DNA of 15,652 bases from VGRF01 sp964460485 (GCA_964460485.1 CAYWRY010000100.1:1-15652), one strand, 5' to 3'; numbered from the stretch's first letter, positions 1 to 7,230 are shown. The notes: a model not told the origin generated them from the letters alone. Numbers and translations are program-made.

Positions 1-1206
1 CTAGGCGAGCTGCCCGGCGTCCGCGAATGGGCGGCGCTCGCGGATCATGCCGCGCAGCTTGAGCACGACGCGCGGCCGGTTCATGCCGATCGCGCCCACC
101 AGGCGGCCCGCGCGACCGAAGGCCATCACGAAGCGCCGTTCGGCGAGCGAGCCGTCCACCAGCCGCGACTCGTCGGCCGGCGCGACGCGCCCCGCGATCT
201 GCAGCTTGCAGTCGTACTGGTCGGACCACACGAAGGGCACCGGGGCGAACGGCGCGGCCTCGCCGTCGCGCGCGAGCAGGCTCGCAGCGGCGTGATCCGC
301 CTGTTCGGTCGCGTTCGTCCAGTGCTCGATGCGCATCGACTCGCCGTCGAAGAGCGCGTTCGGCCAGCGCGCCACATCGCCCACCGCCACCACGCTCGGC
401 GCGCGCGTCGCGCGGCAGGCGGCGTCGCACACCACGCCGTCCGCGATCTCGAGCCCCGAGCTCGCGAGCCAGCCGGTGTTCGGCGCGGAGCCGATGCCCA
501 CCAGCACGACGTCCGCCGCCACGCGCGCGCCATCCGCCAGCTCGAGGCCCTCGACGCGCGCGCCGCCGAGGAAGCGCGCGACAGAGGCGCGGCAGCGCAG
601 GTCGACGCCGCGCTCGCGATGGATCTCGCCGACGTAGGCGCCGAGCTCGCGGCCGAGTCCGCGCTCGAGCGGCGCGGGCAGCGCCTCGACCACCGTCACG
701 TCGAGCCCGCGCGCGCGACAGGTGGCGGCGACCTCCATGCCGATGAAGCCCGCGCCGATCACGGCGACGCGCGGCCCGCGCTCCAGCTCCGCACGCAGCG
801 CGAGTGCCTCGTCGAGGGTGCGCAGCAAGTGGATGCCGGCGAGGGGTGGCGTGCCGGGAATGCGCCGCGCGGAAGAGCCGGTCGCGATCACGAGGCCCTC
901 CCAGCCGACGCGCTCGCCGCTGGCGAGCACGACCTCTCGCGCGGCGAGGTCGAGCGCCTCCGCGCGCGCGCCGAGCTTCCACTCGACGCCCAGCGTCTCG
1001 TCCTCGGGCCGCATGAGGTTCGTGCGCGCTGCGTCCCACTTCCCCGCCAGCACTTCCTTCGAGAGCGGCGGGCGGTCGTACGGCAGGTGGCTCTCGTCGC
1101 CGATCGCGATCAGCGCGCCCCGATGGCCGAGCCGGCGCAGCGCCTGGGCGGCGCGCAGCCCGCCGATCGAGGCGCCGACGATCGCGATGCGTTCGAGCTC
1201 GGGCAT
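1..1206 (-). CDS. FAD/NAD(P)-dependent ferredoxin (rubredoxin) reductase-like oxidoreductase
   Basis: Predicted 401-residue flavoprotein that passes electrons from NAD(P)H through FAD to a small redox partner such as a ferredoxin or rubredoxin, as in reductases of Rieske dioxygenases and P450s. An N-terminal FAD-binding motif (GASIGG, residues 11-16) is followed by LPYDRPPLSKE at 41-51, typical of this family. A second dinucleotide-binding motif for NAD(P)H (GAGFIG) lies at 151-156. A second FAD motif (VAVGDVA) is near residue 307, and the C-terminal part (VPFVWSDQYD) resembles the Reductase_C domain. I chose the ATG at 1206 because homologues begin a few residues before the GxSxGG strand. 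Upstream in-frame codons back to 1302 look like non-coding Arg-rich read-through. No Shine-Dalgarno precedes this ATG. No ferredoxin or oxygenase gene is visible next to it, so the redox partner is unknown. Confidence 0.88.
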   Translation of the reverse strand: MPELERIAIVGASIGGLRAAQALRRLGHRGALIAIGDESHLPYDRPPLSKEVLAGKWDAARTNLMRPEDETLGVEWKLGARAEALDLAAREVVLASGERVGWEGLVIATGSSARRIPGTPPLAGIHLLRTLDEALALRAELERGPRVAVIGAGFIGMEVAATCRARGLDVTVVEALPAPLERGLGRELGAYVGEIHRERGVDLRCRASVARFLGGARVEGLELADGARVAADVVLVGIGSAPNTGWLASSGLEIADGVVCDAACRATRAPSVVAVGDVARWPNALFDGESMRIEHWTNATEQADHAAASLLARDGEAAPFAPVPFVWSDQYDCKLQIAGRVAPADESRLVDGSLAERRFVMAFGRAGRLVGAIGMNRPRVVLKLRGMIRERRPFADAGQLA

Positions 1207-1310
1207 GGGGCGCGGCACGATAACGGGGCGCGTTGCTTCGGCGCGAGAGCGCACGCAGGCTTCGCGAGATCGCCGGGCGCGCGCCGCGAAGCGGGGCGAC
1301 AATCGACGTG

Positions 1311-2300
1311 ATGGCCCGCCGCTTCCTCGACGCGACGCTCAGCGACTGGCACCTCGAGCGCGACGGTGACGCGCTCGTGCTCCACCTGGCGCGGCCCGTT
1401 CAGGGGCCGCTCACCGTGCGCGCCGGCCGCGACACCGTCGCAGTCGTGAAGGAAGGCACGCACGCGCTGCTGGGGCCCTTCGACCCGCGCTTCCGGCACG
1501 TGCTGGCGCTGGAAGACGCCGACGGGAACCGCGTGGAGATCGCCGAGCGCAAGCTGCCGCTCGAGGGCCCGCGCAACTTCCGCGATCTCGGCGGCTATCC
1601 CACGGCGGACGGACGCCGCGTGCGCTGGGGGCAGGTGTTCCGCGCCGACTCGCTCGCCGAGCTGACCGACGCCGACGTCGCCTACCTCGGTCGCCTCGGC
1701 CTCGCGCGCGTGATCGACCTGCGCGGCGACTCCGAGATCCAGGAGCGCCCGAACCGGCTCGCCGGCCGCTCCGGCTTCTCCTACGTGCAGCTCGCGATCG
1801 GCGAGGGCGACCTCTCGCCCGCGGAGTGGGCGCGCAAGTTCGAGGCGGGCGAGTTCGGCGAGATCGACGCGAGCTGGCTGGTGCGCGGCTACTTGCGCAC
1901 GCTCGACGAGCGCGGCCCCCGCGTCGGCGCGGTGCTCCGTGCGCTCGCGGAAGAGGCGTCGCCAGCCGTGTTCCACTGCACCGCGGGCAAGGACCGCACC
2001 GGCATGGTCTCGGCGCTGCTGCTGCTCCTGCTCGGCGTCCCGCGCGAGGTGGTGATCGGCGACTACAGCCTCACCGCCCTCTACACCGACAACCGCATAC
2101 CCGCGGCGGATCAGTGGTTCGCCGAGCGCGGGATCGAGCCCGAGCGCGCGGCCCACGTGCTCTCGGCGCGGCGCGAGGCGATGGAGGAGACGCTCGCGCA
2201 CCTCGACGCGAAGCACGGCGGCGCCGAGCGCTTCGCTCGGGAGCAGGCCGGCCTCGAGGCGCGCGAGATCGACGCGCTGCGCATGTGGCTGCTGGAGTGA
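1311..2300 (+). CDS. Tyrosine/serine protein phosphatase (Cys-based, Y_phosphatase3 type)
   Basis: Predicted 329-residue protein of the Cys-based phosphatase superfamily. The signature loop HCTAGKDRTG (residues 222-231, catalytic Cys223) fits CX5R, here with the KDRTG ending typical of bacterial dual-specificity and lipid/tyrosine phosphatases. RNFRDLGGY at 88-96 and the GQVFRAD segment at 107-113 are characteristic of the Y_phosphatase3 (PF13350) family. Residues 1-80 form an extra N-terminal, probably all-beta domain that I cannot name with certainty. ATG 1311 was chosen over upstream starts because the conserved protein begins there. It has no clear Shine-Dalgarno, and a GACAAT hexamer lies only seven bases upstream, so a leaderless message is possible. 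The substrate (phosphoprotein, phosphoinositide or other) cannot be read from the sequence. The gene is divergent from the flavoprotein and convergent with murA. Confidence 0.88.
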   Translation: MARRFLDATLSDWHLERDGDALVLHLARPVQGPLTVRAGRDTVAVVKEGTHALLGPFDPRFRHVLALEDADGNRVEIAERKLPLEGPRNFRDLGGYPTADGRRVRWGQVFRADSLAELTDADVAYLGRLGLARVIDLRGDSEIQERPNRLAGRSGFSYVQLAIGEGDLSPAEWARKFEAGEFGEIDASWLVRGYLRTLDERGPRVGAVLRALAEEASPAVFHCTAGKDRTGMVSALLLLLLGVPREVVIGDYSLTALYTDNRIPAADQWFAERGIEPERAAHVLSARREAMEETLAHLDAKHGGAERFAREQAGLEAREIDALRMWLLE

Positions 2301-2357
2301 GCGCGGGCCGAGCGCCGGGCAAGTGGTGGACCCAGGCGGCCGACGTGCATGGGGCGC

Positions 2358-3656
2358 TCAGCTCCGCGTGATGGAGGCGCCGAGGCGCTGGAGGCGCTCG
2401 TCGATGCGCTCGTAGCCGCGGTCGACCTGATGGGCGTTCATGATCACCGAACGGCCCTCGGCGCAGAGCGCGGCGGCGATCAGCGCCATGCCGGCGCGGA
2501 TGTCGGGCGACGTGATCGTCTCGCCGTACAGGCGCGCGGGGCCGGTGACGAGCGCGCGATGCGGATCGCACAACACGATGCGCGCGCCCATCGCGATCAG
2601 CCGGTCCACGAAGAACAGGCGGTTCTCGAACATCTTCTCGTGAATCAGCACGCTGCCCCGCGCCTGCGTCGCGAGCACCAGCGCGATCGAGGTGAGATCG
2701 CTGGGGAAGCCCGGCCACGGGGCGTCGTCGACCTTCGGGATCGCGCCGTCGAGGTCGTCCTGCACGACCAGCTCTTGCTTCGCGGGCACGAGCAGTGCGC
2801 CCTTCTCGAGGCGCGTCTCGACGCCGAGGCGGCGGAAGACCATGCGGATCATGCGCAGGTCGTCGGGCACGACGCCGTTCACCGTGAGCTCGCCGCCGGT
2901 CATGGCGGCGATCGCCACGAAGGAGCCCACCTCGATGTGGTCGGGGCCCACGCGGTGGCTCGCCGGCCGCAGCTCCCGCACACCCTCGATCTCGAGCACG
3001 TTGGTGCCGACGCCGCGGATCTGCGCGCCCATCGCGACGAGGAAGTTGCACAGCCCGCGCACGTGCGGCTCGCAAGCGGCGTTCGCGATGCGCGTCGCGC
3101 CGTCGGCGACGCACGCCGCCATCACCGCGTTCTCCGTCGCCATCACGCTCGCTTCGTCGAGGAAGATGTCCGCGCCGCGGAAGCGGCCGGCGAGCGAGAG
3201 GTGGTAGTGGCGCTCGCGCGGCTCGATCTCGGCGCCCAGCATGCGCAGCGCGGTGAGGTGCGTGTCGATGCGGCGGCGACCGATGCGGTCGCCGCCCGGC
3301 CGCGGCAGCACGGCGCGCCCCGTGCGGTGCAGGAGGCCGGGCGCGAGCAGGAAGGAGCCGCGGATCGTGCGCGCGAGCTCCGTCGGAGCGTCGCGGCCCG
3401 CGAGCGTGCTGGTGTCCACGACGGTCTCGGTGGTCTCGGGGTCGCGGACGGCGGCGGCGCCGAGCTCGCCGAGGATCTGGAGTTGCGTCGCGACGTCGCG
3501 GATGCGCGGCAGGTTGGCGACGCGCGAGGTGCCCGGCGCGAGCAGCGTCGCCGCGAGCACGGGCAGCGCCTCGTTCTTGTTTCCGGCGGGCGTGATCGCG
3601 CCGCTCACGCTGCGCCCGCCTTCGACGACGAAGCGGTCCCCACCTCCGATCTGCAC
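2358..3656 (-). CDS. murA: UDP-N-acetylglucosamine 1-carboxyvinyltransferase MurA (Cys-to-Asp type)
   Basis: MurA transfers the enolpyruvyl group of PEP to UDP-GlcNAc in the cytoplasm, the first committed step of peptidoglycan synthesis. The predicted protein has 432 residues, normal for the family (E. coli 419). GNKNE at 25-29 carries the Lys27/Asn28 pair equivalent to E. coli K22/N23. FPSD in the C-terminal half supplies the catalytic Asp, and VDRGYERI near the C-terminus is the conserved Arg-containing segment. In the catalytic loop the usual PGGC is PGGD, so Asp123 replaces the fosfomycin-target Cys (E. coli C115). The following GRRRID also differs from the common GARPVD. The start is GTG at 3656, fixed by an AAGGAGAG Shine-Dalgarno six bases upstream. 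The gene lies 78 bp downstream of the exported glutaredoxin gene on the same strand and may be co-transcribed with it. An EPSP-synthase-fold paralogue is the only alternative, and the conserved residues argue against it. Confidence 0.96.
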   Translation of the reverse strand: MQIGGGDRFVVEGGRSVSGAITPAGNKNEALPVLAATLLAPGTSRVANLPRIRDVATQLQILGELGAAAVRDPETTETVVDTSTLAGRDAPTELARTIRGSFLLAPGLLHRTGRAVLPRPGGDRIGRRRIDTHLTALRMLGAEIEPRERHYHLSLAGRFRGADIFLDEASVMATENAVMAACVADGATRIANAACEPHVRGLCNFLVAMGAQIRGVGTNVLEIEGVRELRPASHRVGPDHIEVGSFVAIAAMTGGELTVNGVVPDDLRMIRMVFRRLGVETRLEKGALLVPAKQELVVQDDLDGAIPKVDDAPWPGFPSDLTSIALVLATQARGSVLIHEKMFENRLFFVDRLIAMGARIVLCDPHRALVTGPARLYGETITSPDIRAGMALIAAALCAEGRSVIMNAHQVDRGYERIDERLQRLGASITRS

Positions 3657-3670
3657 GCCGTTCTCTCCTT
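3657..3670 (-). promoter_or_regulatory. Ribosome binding site deciding the murA GTG start
   Basis: On the minus strand an AAGGAGAG sequence ends six bases before the GTG at 3656. This near-ideal Shine-Dalgarno supports initiation at that non-ATG codon, where the encoded MQIGGGDRF start also matches the expected MurA N-terminus. Confidence 0.75.
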
Positions 3671-3734
3671 GCCGCGCTCCGGCCGATCAGCGCGGCGCAA
3701 CGTAGCCGTGGGCCTCGCGAGCGCGAGAACGGCT

Positions 3735-4361
3735 CTAGTCGAGCAGCGCCGCCATCTCGCTCGGGTTGTATCCGCGGATCTGCGTCCCACCGATCTCGAC
3801 GAACGGGACCGAGGTGCCGCCCGACTTCTGCTTCAGCTCGACGGCCCAGTCCCGGTCCGCCTCGACGTCCTTGTTCACGTAGGCGACGCCGCGCGCGTCG
3901 AGGAACGCCAGCGTCTTGCGACACCACCCGCACCACGGGGCCGTGTAGACGGTGACGTCGGGGGCCGCCTTCGCGGTCGCGGCCGGCTGCGCGCTCTCGC
4001 GCGCCGAAGCTGCCGCGCGCTTCGGCTCGAACGCCGCCGCGTCGACTTCGACTCGACCGGCGCGCGCCCGCCACTCCGCCGGCACTTCCTCCAGGGAGCG
4101 CGCGAAGCGCACGGTGCCGCGCGCGTCGGTCCACTGATAGAACGCGCGCCTGCCCGGCGCGGGGCCGTTCTCGGCTGTGGTCCGGTCGGCGGCGCCGGCC
4201 GGTGCGGCGCGCTCGGCCGAGGGCTCTCGCCGAGCGAGCTCCTCGGGCGCGCCACCCAGCTCTCGCAGCGCCGCGGCCGCGGCGCGGGGCTCGGGGGCGG
4301 CGAGGAAGGCGATCCCCGCGACCAGGGCCGTCATCACCGCTGCGATTGCGAAAGAACGCAT
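3735..4361 (-). CDS. Exported DUF4124-glutaredoxin domain protein
   Basis: Predicted 208-residue protein. It starts with a signal peptide or membrane anchor (MRSFAIAAVMTALVAGIAFL), then an Ala/Glu-rich linker. A short DUF4124-like module (FYQWTDARGTVRF, residues 74-86) follows, then a second low-complexity linker and a C-terminal glutaredoxin domain from about 135. The redox motif is CGWC (Cys144-Cys147) after VTVYTAPW, and TSVP at 183-186 supplies the cis-proline, followed by GYNP at 198-201. The family reduces disulfides or binds glutathione. Export implies action outside the cytoplasm, so it may work in thiol redox of envelope proteins, but the reductant and targets are unknown. ATG 4361 was chosen because the hydrophobic segment follows directly. 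Longer in-frame starts up to 4427 would bury the signal sequence behind Arg-rich residues. It sits between the crotonase gene and murA on the same strand. Confidence 0.85.
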   Translation of the reverse strand: MRSFAIAAVMTALVAGIAFLAAPEPRAAAAALRELGGAPEELARREPSAERAAPAGAADRTTAENGPAPGRRAFYQWTDARGTVRFARSLEEVPAEWRARAGRVEVDAAAFEPKRAAASARESAQPAATAKAAPDVTVYTAPWCGWCRKTLAFLDARGVAYVNKDVEADRDWAVELKQKSGGTSVPFVEIGGTQIRGYNPSEMAALLD

Positions 4362-4482
4362 TCGAGCGCTCCCGGCGTGGCTGGAGCCGGCGCGCGCCGC
4401 CACCTGCGGACGCCGACTCGCACGCAAGGATCGACGCGCCGAGCCCAGCGGCTTGAGAGCTACCTCATCGCCGGCGCCGGCA

Positions 4483-5286
4483 TTACGGCTCTTTTCCCCA
4501 AACCGGCTTGCGCTTCTCGAGGAAGGCCCGGATGCCCTCGCGGAAGTCGGCGCTCTGGGCGCACAGGATCTGGTTGCGGTCCTCCATCGAGACCACCGTC
4601 TCGATGCTGTTCATGTCGAGGCTCGCGTTCAGCGCCTCCTTGCTGAGGCGCAGGCCGAGCGGCGAGGTCGCCAGCAGATCTTCGATCAGCAGGCGCCCCG
4701 CAGACTCCAGCTGGTCGTCGGGCACCACCTGGGAGACGAGGCCCAGCTCCCGCGCGCGCTCCGCGTTCACGAAGCGGCCGGTGAGGATCAGCTCCGCGGC
4801 GACAGAAGCGTTCGTGAGGCGCGGCAGGAGATAGGACACGCCCACGTCGCAGCCGGACAGCCCGAGCTTGATGAAGGCCGCGTTCATGCGGGTGGACTCG
4901 CCGGCGATCCGCACGTCCGAGGCGAGCGCCAGCATGAAGCCGCCGCCGCAGGCTGGGCCGTGCACCAGCGCGACGAACACCTGCGGTAGCCGGCGCATCT
5001 TGATCGCCAGCTCCGCGATGCGGTGCTGGCCCCGGAGCTGCGCGCCGATGTCGCCGCGCTCGCCGCCGCTGCTCGCGCTCTCCTTGAGGTCGAGGCCCGC
5101 GCAGAAGGCGCGGCCGGCGCCGCGCAACACGACGACACGGGTCGCCGTGTCGCGCGCGAGCTCGTCGTAGAAGCCGTGGAGGTCCTCGACGAGCTGGCGC
5201 GAGAGCGAGTTCAGCGCGTCGGGCCGGTTCAGCGTGCACCAGGTCACCGGGCCGTCGTGCTTCAGGTCGAGCGTCGTGTAGGCCAT
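4483..5286 (-). CDS. Enoyl-CoA hydratase/isomerase (crotonase) family protein, atypical active site
   Basis: Predicted 267-residue crotonase-fold protein acting on an acyl-CoA thioester. Oxyanion-hole elements are present: GRAFCAGLDLKE at 58-69 and HGPACGGGF at 109-117. The two glutamates of classical enoyl-CoA hydratase (rat E144 and E164) are absent: the equivalent positions appear to be Met118 (GGGFML) and Phe138 (AAFIKLG). An Asp in GCDVG (Asp147) lies where dienoyl-CoA isomerases have an Asp. Ordinary hydratase activity is therefore doubtful, and isomerase or another thioester reaction is possible. The lid region VAAELILTGRF and ARELGLVSQVV are otherwise typical. The ATG at 5286 is supported by a GGAGG nine bases upstream on the minus strand and by the MAYTTLDL start. 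The gene is divergent from the Nudix gene and followed after 121 bp by the glutaredoxin gene. Confidence 0.88.
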   Translation of the reverse strand: MAYTTLDLKHDGPVTWCTLNRPDALNSLSRQLVEDLHGFYDELARDTATRVVVLRGAGRAFCAGLDLKESASSGGERGDIGAQLRGQHRIAELAIKMRRLPQVFVALVHGPACGGGFMLALASDVRIAGESTRMNAAFIKLGLSGCDVGVSYLLPRLTNASVAAELILTGRFVNAERARELGLVSQVVPDDQLESAGRLLIEDLLATSPLGLRLSKEALNASLDMNSIETVVSMEDRNQILCAQSADFREGIRAFLEKRKPVWGKEP

Positions 5287-5321
5287 CGGGGGTGTCCTCC
5301 GTTCCGCGAGCGCGCGAGTGT

Positions 5322-5346
5322 GCCACGCTGCGCGACACCGCGTGGC
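5322..5346. repeat. Inverted repeat between divergent crotonase and Nudix genes, possible operator
   Basis: GCCACGC (5322-5328) and GCGTGGC (5340-5346) are perfect inverted arms separated by 11 bases, so the arm centres lie about 18 bp apart, nearly two helix turns. The position, in the roughly 100-bp divergent intergenic region, would suit a dimeric repressor site. In DNA this GC-rich such arms arise easily by chance, and no regulator gene adjoins them. Confidence 0.25.
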
Positions 5347-5386
5347 CGAACGGCCGACGAAGGCCGCGCGCCTCGGAGCCCCGGAT

Positions 5387-5896
5387 GTGACGATCTTCGC
5401 CGACGCGTGCGCCAACCCGCCGGGGCTGCCCGTGCGCAGCACGGCGCGCGCGCTGCTCGTCACGCCGGCGCGCGAGATCCTGCTCGTGCGCTACTTCGCC
5501 CGCGCGATCGGGCGTCGCTTCTGGATCACGCCGGGCGGCGGCATCGAGCCCGGCGAGACGGAGCGCGAGGCGGCGGCGCGGGAGGTGCGGGAGGAGACCG
5601 GGCTTGCGGCGGTGGCGATCGGTCCGCCGGTCTGGACCCGGAGCGTTCCCATCCCGTGGGCCGCGCCGCCCTTCGTGCAGCGCGAGACCTATTTCTGGAC
5701 GCCCACCGCGCGCTTCGAGCCCAGCGATGCGTCGATCCCGACTGAGGCGGAGCGAAACGAGATCGACGCCTATCGCTGGTGGCGGCTCGACGAGATCGAG
5801 GCCTCGCGCGAGCGCTTCGCCCCGCGTCGGCTCGGCGCGCTGCTGCGGGAGCTGTTCGAGGCGGGCCTGCCCGTGGCGCCGATCGAGGCGGAGTGA
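5387..5896 (+). CDS. Nudix hydrolase
   Basis: Predicted 169-residue Nudix enzyme that hydrolyses a nucleoside diphosphate linked to another moiety, using divalent metal. The full Nudix box GX5EX7REUXEEXGU is present from Gly51 to Leu73, including GGIEPGE and REVREETGL with the metal-binding glutamates. Strand residues before it (RSTARALLVTP) are typical of a domain start. The C-terminal part (YRWWRLDEIEA) resembles ADP-ribose or mutator-type Nudix proteins, but the substrate is not predictable. The start is uncertain. GTG 5387 leaves about 100 bp for divergent promoters and begins shortly before the domain; GTG 5318 would add 23 residues with little family resemblance. The stop is three bases before the GTG of the aminotransferase, so the two are probably translated from one message. 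Confidence 0.87.
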   Translation: MTIFADACANPPGLPVRSTARALLVTPAREILLVRYFARAIGRRFWITPGGGIEPGETEREAAAREVREETGLAAVAIGPPVWTRSVPIPWAAPPFVQRETYFWTPTARFEPSDASIPTEAERNEIDAYRWWRLDEIEASRERFAPRRLGALLRELFEAGLPVAPIEAE

Positions 5897-5899
5897 GCC

Positions 5900-7081
5900 G
5901 TGCCCAAGCCGTCTTCCCAGCGAGCGTCTGCGGCCGTCTCGGCGATGCCCGGAGCCGTCTACACGCCGTTCGATCTCACCCAGACGGCGCGGCCCGTCAT
6001 CGCGCTCCACGTGGGCGACACCTGGATGGAGCCGTTCGCCGGGGCGCGCATGGAAGACCTGCGCGAGCGCGACTTCCCCGGCCTGCACCGTTACGTGGAG
6101 ACGCGGGGCATCCCAGCCCTCGTCGACGCAATCGTCCAGAAGGTTCGCGAACGCAATCGCGTAGCGTGCGAGCGCGCCGACGTGGTGGTGACCGCCGGCG
6201 CGACCTCGGGGCTCTCGTGCGCGATCTCGGCGCTCGCCGATCCGGGCGAGGAGGTGATGATCCTCGCGCCGTTCTGGCCGCTGATTCGCGGCATCACGCG
6301 CTCGCTGCGGGCGGTGCCGGTGGAGGTGCCGTTCTTCGACCGGGTGGGCAGCGCGGCCGAGGCGATCGCCGCGCTCGACGCGAAGCGCACGCCGCGAACG
6401 GTCGCGCTCTATTTCTCGAATCCCTCGAACCCGACGGGCCGCGTTCTTCCGCCCGACTGGCTCGAGGCGATCGCGGCCTGGGCGCGTCGCCAAGACGTCT
6501 GGCTGCTCAGCGACGAGGTGTACGAGGACTACGTCTTCGGGGGCGAGCACGTCTCGCTGGCTCGCCTCGCGCCTGAGCGCACGATCGGCGCCTACTCGTT
6601 CTCGAAGGCCTACGGGATGGCCGGGAACCGCGCGGGGTACCTGGTCGGGCCCGCCGCCGTGATCGCCGAGGCGCACAAAGTCTCCGTCCACAGCGCCTAC
6701 CACGCGCCCACTGCGGCTCAGGTGGCGGGGCTGCGGGCGCTCGCGGGCGGCGGCGCCTGGATCGCGAACGCGCGCGCGTCCTACGTGAAGGCCGGCGCCG
6801 AGGTCGCAGCGATTCTCGGGCTGCCGGCGCCCCAGGGCGGCTGCTTCCTGTTCCTCGACGTCGCGGATCGGCTGGACGCCCGCGGGCTCCAGGGCTTCCT
6901 CGAGGACGCGTTCGCCCGAGGCGTCGTGGTGGCGCCCGGCAGCTCGGCGGGGGAGGCGTACGGGACCTGGGTGCGGCTGTGCTTCACGGTCGTGCCGCCG
7001 GATCTTGCCGTGGAGGCGGCGCGCCGACTCGCCGCCTTGGTGGGCCGGGCGACGAGCCGAGCCGCGGTCAGCCCGGGATGA
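5900..7081 (+). CDS. Pyridoxal-phosphate-dependent aminotransferase, class I/II
   Basis: Predicted 393-residue fold-type I aminotransferase transferring an amino group between an amino acid and a 2-oxo acid, in the cytoplasm. Family motifs occur in order: NPSNPTG at 174-180, SDEVY with the pyridine-nitrogen-binding Asp205 and Tyr208, and SFSKAYGMAGNRAGY with the Schiff-base Lys236. An Arg in WVRLCFTV near the C-terminus fits the substrate-carboxylate contact. Length is normal for aspartate/aromatic/alanine-type enzymes, and specificity cannot be assigned. The start given is GTG 5900, three bases after the Nudix stop. An ATG at 5945 (residue 16) is an alternative and would remove only a polar extension. 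The coupling suggests a shared pathway with the Nudix enzyme, but no substrate is evident. Confidence 0.9.
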   Translation: MPKPSSQRASAAVSAMPGAVYTPFDLTQTARPVIALHVGDTWMEPFAGARMEDLRERDFPGLHRYVETRGIPALVDAIVQKVRERNRVACERADVVVTAGATSGLSCAISALADPGEEVMILAPFWPLIRGITRSLRAVPVEVPFFDRVGSAAEAIAALDAKRTPRTVALYFSNPSNPTGRVLPPDWLEAIAAWARRQDVWLLSDEVYEDYVFGGEHVSLARLAPERTIGAYSFSKAYGMAGNRAGYLVGPAAVIAEAHKVSVHSAYHAPTAAQVAGLRALAGGGAWIANARASYVKAGAEVAAILGLPAPQGGCFLFLDVADRLDARGLQGFLEDAFARGVVVAPGSSAGEAYGTWVRLCFTVVPPDLAVEAARRLAALVGRATSRAAVSPG

Positions 7082-7173
7082 GCTGAGGGCACCCCCGGGG
7101 ACGGCACAGACCTCCGGCGCAAATCGCTCGCCCGCCGGCCGAGACTCGGAGCGCTGTCCGGCCCTTCGAGAAG

Positions 7174-7181
7174 TTTTTTTT
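7174..7181 (+). promoter_or_regulatory. T8 tract upstream of groES promoter (UP-element-like)
   Basis: Eight consecutive T residues stand out in very GC-rich DNA, ten bases upstream of the candidate -35 box. If the start point is near 7226, the tract lies at about -45 to -52, where alpha-subunit UP elements bind. It might instead be the tail of a terminator for the aminotransferase gene, but I see no strong GC stem immediately before it. Confidence 0.35.
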
Positions 7182-7190
7182 CGCGGTCGC

Positions 7191-7219
7191 TTGACCTGCG
7201 AGCGCCCGGTGCCAAACCT
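7191..7219 (+). promoter_or_regulatory. Candidate groES-groEL promoter
   Basis: TTGACC (7191-7196, five of six to the -35 consensus) is followed, after exactly 17 bases, by AAACCT (7214-7219), a weak -10. Transcription would begin near 7226, directly before the CIRCE-like repeat, the arrangement expected for HrcA control. The CTTGA part also resembles a sigma-32 -35 element, so a heat-shock sigma factor promoter is an alternative. Confidence 0.5.
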
Positions 7220-7230
7220 GCGGCCGCCCT

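Noticed and set aside
2299..2360. TGAGCGC and GCGCTCA inverted repeat between the convergent phosphatase and murA genes as a terminator
   Set aside because: The arms are only seven bases, contain the two stop codons, are separated by 48 bases and have no T tract. The match is probably coincidental.
4470..4481. GCCGGCGCCGGC palindrome just after the crotonase stop
   Set aside because: It is perfect but short and made only of G and C. It has no loop room and no T tail on the coding strand, so there is no convincing terminator or operator role.
2071..4646. Long open frames on both strands through the murA-glutaredoxin region (2071-4134 minus, 2349-4646 plus)
   Set aside because: MurA and the glutaredoxin protein account for the coding signal in this region. 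The alternative translations are Arg/Ala/His-rich with no family resemblance.
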